Shown here: piece by piece, positions 24,933 through 32,599 of the stretch
How positions within the stretch are numbered: the first letter of the stretch is position 1
Layout: each line of letters starts with the position of its first letter
Made by a program: the position numbers and the translations under genes
Notes under the pieces: generated by a model
Databases searched by the model: none
What the model was told of the DNA's origin: nothing
What the model saw: only the letters and a program-made list of their open reading frames with translations
Origin: Butyrivibrio fibrisolvens
GTDB taxonomy: Bacteria; Bacillota; Clostridia; Lachnospirales; Lachnospiraceae
Direction of reading: 5' to 3'
Assembly: GCF_023206215.1 (NCBI RefSeq)
Contig: NZ_CP065800.1
Location: 3,534,001-3,598,000 of the forward strand
Length of the DNA stretch: 64,000 nucleotides

Positions 24933-27800
24933 TCAATCCTTTTTTTCTGCAAGAATCTGTGGTATCTGGTCATAGTCAAAATTGTCTACAGCGCTTCTTA
25001 TAGTTTCAAATCTTGCCGCCTCATCCTCCGGGAATCTGTATTCTTCAAGCTTACTAACTATATCTGCAACGCTGTCATAATCATATGAATTACAAGCTTC
25101 CTGTAGTCTTTCATAAGCTTCTTTCATATCATCATCAGATATTAAAGGCTTATCTTTCGCATCTTTTGTACCATCCTGCACCTTAATGCTATCTTCATAT
25201 GCCAAAGGCTCCAATTTATCTACCAGTTCTCTATACTGAGTAAGTAAAGGTTCTATCTCTTTTTCAAGAATGTCTACATCCCCGGCTTCTCCAGCCTTTT
25301 CAAGACGTGCTGCGAAGTCTCCAAGTTTCTGCGCTCCTATCACATAAGAAGTACTCTTAAGCGCATGAACCTTGATCGTAGTATTCTTAACATCTTTATC
25401 TGCCCAGTACTTCTGGATTTCATCCACATTCTTCTTGCCACTTCCCAGATAAGTCTTTAGCGTATCCATATAGGCTTCACAACTTCCGCAGTGTATGATG
25501 CCGGAATTCACGTTAAGAGCATCGATCTTTTTGATAAAATCCGGAATGTCATGATCATCCGTATCGTGATCATCCGCACCCTTATCCTCACTATCCTCAT
25601 TAGATGCTTCAACGATCTTGTCCTTCGGAAGATATGTAAGGAGCAGTGCCTCAAGCCTGTCCGGATCTATCGGCTTAGTTATATAATCATCAAAACCGGC
25701 ATTTATATACATTTCGCGCATTCCCGAAATAGCATTGGCAGTAAGACATACTATAGGAGTTCCCGCATTCGTTGTATCGGCTATCTCCTTCATCTCCTTA
25801 AGGGTTTCTATGCCATCCTTATCAGGCATCATATGATCCAGGAAAATAACATCATAGTGCCTGTTTCTATACCGCATGATACCCTGATCTCCGCTGCCTG
25901 CAGTGTCTATCTGCACTTTGGTTCTCTTTAAAAGATTCTTGAATACAGACAGGTTAACAGGTGTATCGTCAACAACCAGTAGCCTTGCATCAGGAGCTGT
26001 GAATCTCTCTTTATATTTCTTCCTCTCAGATACAGATCGTTTGAAGCTCTCTTCATAGTCACCTATAGGATTCCAGTCTTTTACCCCCTGTACTAAGGCA
26101 AAAGAAAAAGTCGATCCCTTTCCATATTCACTCTCAACCTCTATATGGCTTCCCATCATTTTAAGAAAACTCTGGGCTATGCTCATGCCAAGGCCGGTTC
26201 CTTCTATATTCCTGTTCTTGCTCTCTTCAATACGTTCAAATGCCTTAAAAAGGCGCTTCATATCCTCAGGCTTTATGCCAATACCGGTGTCACTTATGCT
26301 TATGATAAGCCTTATCTTATCAGGCTCTTCTTTGGTCTTTTCAAACCCCGCCTTGAAAGTAATGCCACCTTCCTTGGTATATTTGACTGCATTAGAAAGG
26401 ATATTGGTGATGACCTGCTTGATACGGATCTCGTCGCCATTTAGTACAGACGGAATATTCCTGTCTACATCAAGATTAAATGAAAGCCCCTTGTCATCAG
26501 CCCTGCCCTGAACCATATTCACAAGGTCATTGAGCATCGAAGCAAGACTGTAATCCACATTTATGATATCCATCTTGCCTGCTTCTATCTTGGAAAAATC
26601 AAGAATATCATTGATAAGGCCAAGAAGTGTCTTGCCCGCAGTCCTGATACTCTCAGAATACGCCACGATCTCATCTTCGTGACTATCCCTAAGTACCATC
26701 TCATTAAGACCCAGGATTGCATTCATAGGTGTACGAATATCGTGGGACATTGTGGATAGAAAGTGGGATTTGGCTTCATTGGCCTGATTGGCAGCCTCTG
26801 CAGCCTCTGCCAGTTTCCTGTTATATTGCACGAGTATCAGATAGTTGAAACCCAGCAGCAGTAACAATCCCACCGTTACCATTCCAAGAAGGAGCCAGTC
26901 TACAACCGTATTGGTCGACTTCAGCTCAACTGCCGGTATGTACGCCAGAAGCAGCCACGTATCCATGGATTTCAAAGGAGTATACGAGATCACGCATTCT
27001 TCCCCCTTTGAATTGAACATCGTCATAGTTCCTGTCTGCGTTGTAACCTTGTCTATCATCTCGTTATAATCTGCAATATCAGCTTTATTATAAGATTTAT
27101 AATATTCAAAAAAGTTGGAATTCTTAAGAGACTTACCATGAACCATATACTCTCCATCATTGTTAATGAGAGAGATCTCTACATTCTCATACTCACCCTT
27201 TAAGAAGACAAGTTTGTCTTCAAGCGTGCTTACAGGCTCTACGCGCATAAGAAGCGCTTCTTTGAGCTCTCCTGTATCCTCATCTTTTATAGTTACCGGA
27301 TTCATGAATGCAATTGACTGCACTCCATTTTGAGGATTGGTATATGCTCTTGTCAGACTGACAGCTCCATCTTGTCTGACTGTCTTGTCCATATTGTCAA
27401 AAATCTTGATGTTGCGATATGAAACCGAATAATCGTCAGGATCCTTGGACCCGGGATGGGTAGATATACCGCTCCTGGACCCTTCATCAGTGAATATAAG
27501 ATGTCCGTAGATTATAGGAGATATCTTGGCCTTTCTGATAAAAGAAATAGCCTCCTCAGCAGTCATAGGTGTCCCCGCTTCAGCAGACCTGTTGATATAA
27601 TTGGCCCAAACGTCACATAGATGCTGCTCGTCCTCAAGATAATTAGTGATGATCTGCTCAGCAGTAACAGTCATCTTCTCGAAGGCCTCTATAACACTCT
27701 CATTACTTTCTCGCATTTTGGCATTGGCATATTGAACTATAAAGAAAAGTATCAACGTCATTATTACAAGGTCAATAACAATGATCAGAGTTTTCTTCAC
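24933..27800 (-). CDS. Hybrid sensor histidine kinase with Cache sensor, receiver and HPt domains
   Basis: A 955-aa kinase. Two transmembrane helices (about 5-27 and 300-324) enclose a ~270-residue double-Cache-like sensor. The HisKA box is STMSHDIRTPMNAI with His353, the ATPase has NAVKYT, DTGIGI and GTGLGMSI, the receiver domain (about 605-730) has VVDDTP and FLDHMMPDKDG, and an HPt domain carries KVHALKSTSYVIGA. All phosphorelay residues are present. The start is a GTG at 27800 behind GAGG. The ligand probably comes from, or is shared with, the binding lipoprotein encoded next. Confidence 0.92.
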   Translation of the reverse strand: MKKTLIIVIDLVIMTLILFFIVQYANAKMRESNESVIEAFEKMTVTAEQIITNYLEDEQHLCDVWANYINRSAEAGTPMTAEEAISFIRKAKISPIIYGHLIFTDEGSRSGISTHPGSKDPDDYSVSYRNIKIFDNMDKTVRQDGAVSLTRAYTNPQNGVQSIAFMNPVTIKDEDTGELKEALLMRVEPVSTLEDKLVFLKGEYENVEISLINNDGEYMVHGKSLKNSNFFEYYKSYNKADIADYNEMIDKVTTQTGTMTMFNSKGEECVISYTPLKSMDTWLLLAYIPAVELKSTNTVVDWLLLGMVTVGLLLLLGFNYLILVQYNRKLAEAAEAANQANEAKSHFLSTMSHDIRTPMNAILGLNEMVLRDSHEDEIVAYSESIRTAGKTLLGLINDILDFSKIEAGKMDIINVDYSLASMLNDLVNMVQGRADDKGLSFNLDVDRNIPSVLNGDEIRIKQVITNILSNAVKYTKEGGITFKAGFEKTKEEPDKIRLIISISDTGIGIKPEDMKRLFKAFERIEESKNRNIEGTGLGMSIAQSFLKMMGSHIEVESEYGKGSTFSFALVQGVKDWNPIGDYEESFKRSVSERKKYKERFTAPDARLLVVDDTPVNLSVFKNLLKRTKVQIDTAGSGDQGIMRYRNRHYDVIFLDHMMPDKDGIETLKEMKEIADTTNAGTPIVCLTANAISGMREMYINAGFDDYITKPIDPDRLEALLLTYLPKDKIVEASNEDSEDKGADDHDTDDHDIPDFIKKIDALNVNSGIIHCGSCEAYMDTLKTYLGSGKKNVDEIQKYWADKDVKNTTIKVHALKSTSYVIGAQKLGDFAARLEKAGEAGDVDILEKEIEPLLTQYRELVDKLEPLAYEDSIKVQDGTKDAKDKPLISDDDMKEAYERLQEACNSYDYDSVADIVSKLEEYRFPEDEAARFETIRSAVDNFDYDQIPQILAEKKD

Positions 27801-27893
27801 GCCTCACCTCCAAATATATCAGCAAAAAGCATCTATTATTTGTTATATCGGCATTTTCTTAGCGGTAGTGTATCCCCAATTTTTCTAACTTTC

Positions 27894-28274
27894 CTATTTT
27901 TTAATTCTGGAGTTTATATACTCTATATCTTTTCTAGTCTTGATAGCATCTACCATATATGCAAGTACAAGAACCACTCCCACATAAACAAAGGCCATCC
28001 AGAAATTGCTCTGATAGAACCAGCCAACGACAAAGCCAAACAGCATTACAATGGCGGTGGCGATGATATATTTTAACAAATAATTACCTATAATTGATAG
28101 ACTCAGGTATTCATCAAGAAGGTAATTGACAAGAGCTATGACAAAAGATAAAGCAAAAAGCTGAAACACAAGGACGATCTCTGCTGTAAGTCCCATCCAT
28201 ATGACAGATATTGCAAAAACGCTCAGTATCATAAGTGAAGCCAGAATACATGTATCTCTTAAGATTCTCTTCAT
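27894..28274 (-). CDS. DUF3021-family membrane protein
   Basis: The product (126 aa) is a small four-helix membrane protein (MKRILRDTCILASLMILSVF start, helices throughout, charged tail TRKDIEYINSRIKK). Its start overlaps the LytTR gene by four bases (ATGA), so translation is coupled. LytTR-DUF3021 pairs are common in Firmicutes; the membrane protein is thought to restrain its LytTR partner, though the mechanism is inferred from family context. Confidence 0.85.
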   Translation of the reverse strand: MKRILRDTCILASLMILSVFAISVIWMGLTAEIVLVFQLFALSFVIALVNYLLDEYLSLSIIGNYLLKYIIATAIVMLFGFVVGWFYQSNFWMAFVYVGVVLVLAYMVDAIKTRKDIEYINSRIKK

Positions 28275-28714
28275 AACGATCTCCTTTTAAATATCTTCTT
28301 GATATCCTGAAGGTACTTCCTTGATACGATAAGTTTCTCACCATTGTCCATAACAGCTTCAAGATGACTGTTCCTGATCTGCTGTATCTGCCTAAGATAA
28401 TCTGTGTTCATAATACAGGTTCTGGATATACGCACCAGGCTTGAATCGTAGATGCGGCTCTCTACATCTGCCATGGAGCCGTCCAGTCTGTACACTTCAC
28501 TTTCTGTATATATGAAGAGTTTTCTATCGACATTCTCTATATAATAGATGTCTGAAAGGCTGATGTTAACAGACTTTTCATCCATCCTTCCAATGAACGA
28601 GATATCCATCATGCCTATCTTCCTGACAAGGTTATCAACAGATTCGCTCCACTTGGGATATTCAATTATAACCGTAAGAGGCTGACCTTCAACCTGCCTG
28701 TGCTCTATTCTCAT
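28271..28714 (-). CDS. LytTR DNA-binding transcriptional regulator
   Basis: The product (147 aa) is a single LytTR domain without a receiver (motifs DIYYIENVDRKLFIYTESEV, LVRISRTCIMNTDYLRQIQQ, LIVSRKYLQDIKKIF). Such proteins bind direct repeats as beta-sheet DNA binders and usually autoregulate. AGAGG lies ten bases before the ATG. A four-unit 13-bp direct repeat at 28793-28844, about 80-130 bp upstream, is a candidate binding array. The membrane partner gene follows with a 4-bp overlap. Confidence 0.9.
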   Translation of the reverse strand: MRIEHRQVEGQPLTVIIEYPKWSESVDNLVRKIGMMDISFIGRMDEKSVNISLSDIYYIENVDRKLFIYTESEVYRLDGSMADVESRIYDSSLVRISRTCIMNTDYLRQIQQIRNSHLEAVMDNGEKLIVSRKYLQDIKKIFKRRSL

Positions 28715-28792
28715 AATATGTTAACCTCTGTGATAAAAGCGCTTTTACAGATGCTATACTACCTTTTCCATGGCTTTTATTTAGGCATCTGA

Positions 28793-28844
28793 TATCTTAT
28801 CTTGAAATCTTATCTTGAATTCTCATCTTGATATCTCATCTTGA
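28793..28844 (-). repeat. Four tandem 13-bp direct repeats upstream of the LytTR gene
   Basis: On the minus strand the unit TCAAGATRAGAWW occurs four times head-to-tail without spacers; all four share TCAAGAT. It lies between the serine hydrolase stop (28863) and the LytTR start (28714), where the LytTR promoter is expected. It may be an operator array, or a slippage-prone repeat. Confidence 0.75.
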
Positions 28845-28862
28845 TATCCATTTATATGTGTA

Positions 28863-30386
28863 TCACCTGGCTTTAAGTCTCAATAAACGGACTCCTATAG
28901 CCGCTATATCAGCAGCCAAAATCCCCATCCCGCCCATCATACTATAGGGTGCCCAGATGCACAATATATCATAAAGTCCGGCGCCGAATATTATAGGCAT
29001 CACTACGCACAAGGCTATAAGAATTAACACTAGTAAAGCTCCACTTACTAATAGTATACAGCGGCGATTTACTATTAGTATACCTACCAATGTTACGATT
29101 CCCATTATGAACATGCCTGTAAATACAATATCAAAAACAGTCCACACATCCGTAGCTATACTGGTCTTAATTTCCATCTCATATTCAGCGTCTCTTCCAT
29201 TTATGATATATGCATAGATTCCTTTACACAGACTATCGGTAGAAGCTGCTACATTAAGATTCGTAAGAACGCATACACCTGTATTTTTATCCTGAGAAAA
29301 GACTATTCGCGAAGAATAATTTGGGGTTCCTCCCGAATGACCTATAGCTTCTTTTTCATCTGTTGTATCTTCATTTAGAATATCATCGCTTACATATTCC
29401 CAGCCTGCGTAATAATCTCCGGCGCTGCTTATATGCGCCTTTATATCACAAACAAGCTGTTTATATTCTATAGGTATATCCACATTCTCTTCTTTATTAT
29501 CTTTCAGGTTTTCCTTTTGATTTTCTTTATTGGCATCATCATTCTGGGATGATAACGTCATATCAGCTCCGGTCCATATCTGCATCCACCTTGCCATATC
29601 AGATGCACTAGAGTACATGTACCCGGCAGGTATCCTGCCCTCAATAACAGGTATATCATATGGGATACTGCGTCTGAACATTAGCCTTGAGCCGGATACC
29701 ACATCGCCATCATCCGGCGTCCCCACATATGTATCTGCAAGGCCAAGAGGAGTAAGTATCTCCTTTTCCATATATTCTTTATAAGAAAGCCCCGTCGACT
29801 CTTCTATCACTGCTCCAAGCAGGTTGTAATTCACATTGGAATATGAATATCCTGACCCCGGTGCAAAGCTTAGCTCACTTCCTGATATAGTATCAGTCCA
29901 AGCTCCTAGGCTCATCCCCTCCAAAGCACTGGGATAGTCCGTTTCCTTATTAGTATATCCACTTGTATGAGTAAGGAGCTGCCCTAAAGTAATATCACGC
30001 GCTTCTTTCTCATAATACGCTGTGAAGCCCTTGATATGATCAGATATTATATCGTCCTCAGACAGAACTTTCTCATTTATAAGCTTCAATACTGCAAACC
30101 CTGTAAAAGCCTTGGTCATAGATCCTATCTGATACAGAGCATCCTCATCTCCATATATAGTGATCTTACCATCTTGCATCACCACAACGCTGACAGATGA
30201 GCACTTTGTCTCATCGCAGAAGTTATCTATATAATCATTAATGACAGTATCAGTATTAGTACAAGTATTCGTATTAGCTGTAGTGCATTCTATTTTAGAT
30301 GAGGCTACTTTGAAGTCTCCAAATATGACAATTAGCATCAATATAGTAATAAATATAGCAACAAAAATAAGTACAATCTTCTTCAT
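28863..30386 (-). CDS. Membrane-anchored serine hydrolase of the beta-lactamase (class C-like) family
   Basis: The product (507 aa) has an N-terminal signal/anchor helix, a penicillin-binding-fold domain outside the cell with Ser89 and Lys92 in GSMTKAF, the Tyr motif GYSYSNVNYN, and a third motif IGHSGG, then three C-terminal transmembrane helices (from about 405). A low-complexity Asn/Lys insert (NKENQKENLKDNKEEN) sits near 290. Relatives act as D-aminopeptidases, esterases or PBP-like enzymes, and true beta-lactamase activity is not implied. Monocistronic; GGAG five bases before ATG. Confidence 0.87.
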   Translation of the reverse strand: MKKIVLIFVAIFITILMLIVIFGDFKVASSKIECTTANTNTCTNTDTVINDYIDNFCDETKCSSVSVVVMQDGKITIYGDEDALYQIGSMTKAFTGFAVLKLINEKVLSEDDIISDHIKGFTAYYEKEARDITLGQLLTHTSGYTNKETDYPSALEGMSLGAWTDTISGSELSFAPGSGYSYSNVNYNLLGAVIEESTGLSYKEYMEKEILTPLGLADTYVGTPDDGDVVSGSRLMFRRSIPYDIPVIEGRIPAGYMYSSASDMARWMQIWTGADMTLSSQNDDANKENQKENLKDNKEENVDIPIEYKQLVCDIKAHISSAGDYYAGWEYVSDDILNEDTTDEKEAIGHSGGTPNYSSRIVFSQDKNTGVCVLTNLNVAASTDSLCKGIYAYIINGRDAEYEMEIKTSIATDVWTVFDIVFTGMFIMGIVTLVGILIVNRRCILLVSGALLVLILIALCVVMPIIFGAGLYDILCIWAPYSMMGGMGILAADIAAIGVRLLRLKAR

Positions 30387-30437
30387 TCAGGCTCCATTCA
30401 GACAGTTCCAGTAGTTTAAGCGGGTATAATATGTAAA

Positions 30438-30528
30438 CTTAGCGCTCGCCAAGCATACGCCGTTCTTTAAGCATGCACCAATACAAGCTTAACGTTCGGC
30501 ATATGTTTACCAAGTCGAGCAAGCTCAA
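30438..30528. repeat. Imperfect long hairpin sharing sequence with giant hairpin 3
   Basis: cttagcgctcgcc...gcatacgccgtt...taagc pairs with gctta...aacg...cggcatatg...cgag...ctcaag, with several bulges. The sequence gccaagcatacgccgttctt is nearly the same as gccaaacatacgccactctt in the outer arm of the giant hairpin at 59911-60224. It may be a decayed relative of that family. Confidence 0.45.
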
Positions 30529-30625
30529 GTCAAAATATCTTTTGACCTTTACGTCATCATATCCTTCTTGCCACAATCTATCTACGCCTTTATACAGATA
30601 ATGCAAATACAGCCCCACTTAATGC

Positions 30626-30662
30626 AAAAATCCGGCAAAATGGCTCCAAACCACTTTGTCGG
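30626..30662 (-). terminator. Terminator of the rhamnogalacturonan operon
   Basis: On the minus strand CCGACAAAGTGG pairs with CCATTTTGCCGG (11 of 12 positions, one G-T) around TTTGGAG, followed by ATTTTT. It lies about 160 bp after the last gene (stop at 30823) and is the first T-tailed hairpin downstream. Confidence 0.75.
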
Positions 30663-30681
30663 GTTAGGCATACTATGAGGA

Positions 30682-30706
30682 GGTGTCAAAAGTTCCTTTT
30701 GACACC
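30682..30706. repeat. Perfect 11-bp hairpin in the rhamnogalacturonan operon 3' region
   Basis: ggtgtcaaaag-ttc-cttttgacacc is a perfect stem with a three-base loop and no T-tail. A shorter relative, aagtcaaaa-tat-cttttgactt-like, lies at 30527-30549. They may protect mRNA ends or be a small repeat; the rest of 30387-30822 shows no gene. Confidence 0.6.
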
Positions 30707-30822
30707 ATATAACTACTTACGTCATACTTTGGTAATCAACAAAAGCAAGATCAAACATCGGATCATCGAACCTTCCACTTCTTCAATCACTGCAAAACTT
30801 ATATCAAGTACCACGGCAATAC

Positions 30823-32496
30823 TCAAGCCCTGAATTCAATGATCCTGCTAGATTCGCTTTCGCTTCCATCTTCAAACACAGCTGTAACCTTGACCTGATA
30901 TACATCTGCTGCCGGCAGCCTGAAAGGTAGAACTGATGCCGACTTCTTTTCCTTCACAGTCACACTCCTTAAGGGAAAAAACTGAAAGTCTACGGACCCT
31001 TTCCTGTACACGTTATAGGATCTCGCCCCCTCCACGTCATTCCAGATAAGGAGGAAATTCGCCATACTGTCAGCCACATAAAGCTCCTGCATGGCAAAAC
31101 CTGTTGGGATATCAGTAGCAGTATCCAGTCTGCCAGGGCCTTCTTTTACCAGAAGAGGCTTTTTAACAGGTTCGAAGCTTATATCTACATAAAGCTTAAG
31201 CTTGTCGATCTCTTCAAAGCCTTCCATAGTAAGGATAGCTCCTGCTACCATCCTTGCATATATCAATGCGCCGTATTCCTGAAGATGAGTATTGTCAGAT
31301 ACGCCGTCCTTATAAGCGCCATCAGGATATGCTCCTGCAGGGCACCATAGATGCAGATCCTTGGCTCCTTCCGGGCCTACTTTTTTCATATATTCATTGC
31401 TCATCCTGCACAGATCGATAGTTGGAACATGTTCGCGCCTTCCAACCTCGATCATCACATCCCTGTACTCTCCAAAAGATAGCGGGAACTCTCCGTTATA
31501 ATCATCACAGTTTCTTCTGGATACAGGCGTCACTAGTACAGGGTATATGCCCCGGCTCCTGCATGAGTCTATATATTTCATCAAGAATCCATCGAATTCA
31601 GATATGCTCACGTATCTGTTAGGCCGAACAGCGGTTGCATCATTATGAGCCCACTGAATGAAACAATAGTCTCCCGGCCTTGCTCTTCTAAGAAGTGCAT
31701 TCCACTTACCCTCATCTATAAAAGATCTTGAACTTCTGGCTCCAATTGACCTGTTTTCTATGATAATGCTCTCTTTTTCGTAGACATGGCACTGGGGATA
31801 TATCCTGTCATCAGACATATACTCTGTTAACTCTTCCCACGGGCAAAAATACTTTTCAAAGACCTGCCCCCACCCCATCTGCGGATAATAAAACTTCTCA
31901 TAAGTCTGGACCGTAGAGTCTGAAGCAAGGAAGATTGTAGGTTTTATGCCCGACTTTTTCTCTTCACATTCTATATATTCTATATCTTTGATATACAAAG
32001 AATTAAAGCCTGCATCCTCCTTACAGGTGGCCGCATCCGATACAAAAAATTGAAGAGTTGTATTTTCATGAATAGAACAATTTATGAAGGATATCTCCTG
32101 ATCGCATCCCGGCATGATCATTGCATCTTTGATCATAAGGACTTCATCTGCATAACAGTTTACTCTGATAGGTTCTCGGCCTTGATTAGAGAAAATCACA
32201 GTCCACTTATAATCCTTAAGTCCTGTCTTTAGCACAAAGATAGGCCCTTCAACATATGTATATATCCCAAATCCTGTCTCTTCCGTCTCGGTCCACGTCC
32301 TCGAACTTATCTTCAAAGTTCCGTTAATAACTGTATCTATAGCGGTATCTATAGCAGTAGATATATCCTTAACTTCGTCTTGCTGCGTTTGGATTCTTTT
32401 TACAACTTCTTTTCGAGGATAGTACACTCCGCCAGACCAACCTTTTGCTTTATCAGGATACTCCTTATATCCAATCTCAAACTTTTCTATATCCAT
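30823..32496 (-). CDS. Rhamnogalacturonan acetylesterase (CE12-like SGNH hydrolase)
   Basis: The product (557 aa) removes acetyl groups from rhamnogalacturonan. An N-terminal beta-rich module (1-180) precedes the SGNH domain, with block I IFLASDSTVQTY (Ser), GWGQVF, block II NRSIGARSSRSF (Gly), block III QWAHND (Asn) and block V DNTHL (Asp/His). A C-terminal fibronectin-III-like segment (from about 465) ends the protein. There is no signal peptide, so it should work on imported oligosaccharides. It is the last gene of the operon that encodes the PL11 lyase and the ABC importer. Confidence 0.87.
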   Translation of the reverse strand: MDIEKFEIGYKEYPDKAKGWSGGVYYPRKEVVKRIQTQQDEVKDISTAIDTAIDTVINGTLKISSRTWTETEETGFGIYTYVEGPIFVLKTGLKDYKWTVIFSNQGREPIRVNCYADEVLMIKDAMIMPGCDQEISFINCSIHENTTLQFFVSDAATCKEDAGFNSLYIKDIEYIECEEKKSGIKPTIFLASDSTVQTYEKFYYPQMGWGQVFEKYFCPWEELTEYMSDDRIYPQCHVYEKESIIIENRSIGARSSRSFIDEGKWNALLRRARPGDYCFIQWAHNDATAVRPNRYVSISEFDGFLMKYIDSCRSRGIYPVLVTPVSRRNCDDYNGEFPLSFGEYRDVMIEVGRREHVPTIDLCRMSNEYMKKVGPEGAKDLHLWCPAGAYPDGAYKDGVSDNTHLQEYGALIYARMVAGAILTMEGFEEIDKLKLYVDISFEPVKKPLLVKEGPGRLDTATDIPTGFAMQELYVADSMANFLLIWNDVEGARSYNVYRKGSVDFQFFPLRSVTVKEKKSASVLPFRLPAADVYQVKVTAVFEDGSESESSRIIEFRA

Positions 32497-32599
32497 ACAT
32501 TCCCCCTTTGAACCAATAGTTCCTCCTCATGTACTACCTATTTTCCCATATCTCTCATTTCGGCAGTAACTTCAGGCAAACGCACTGCCTTTATCTCAA

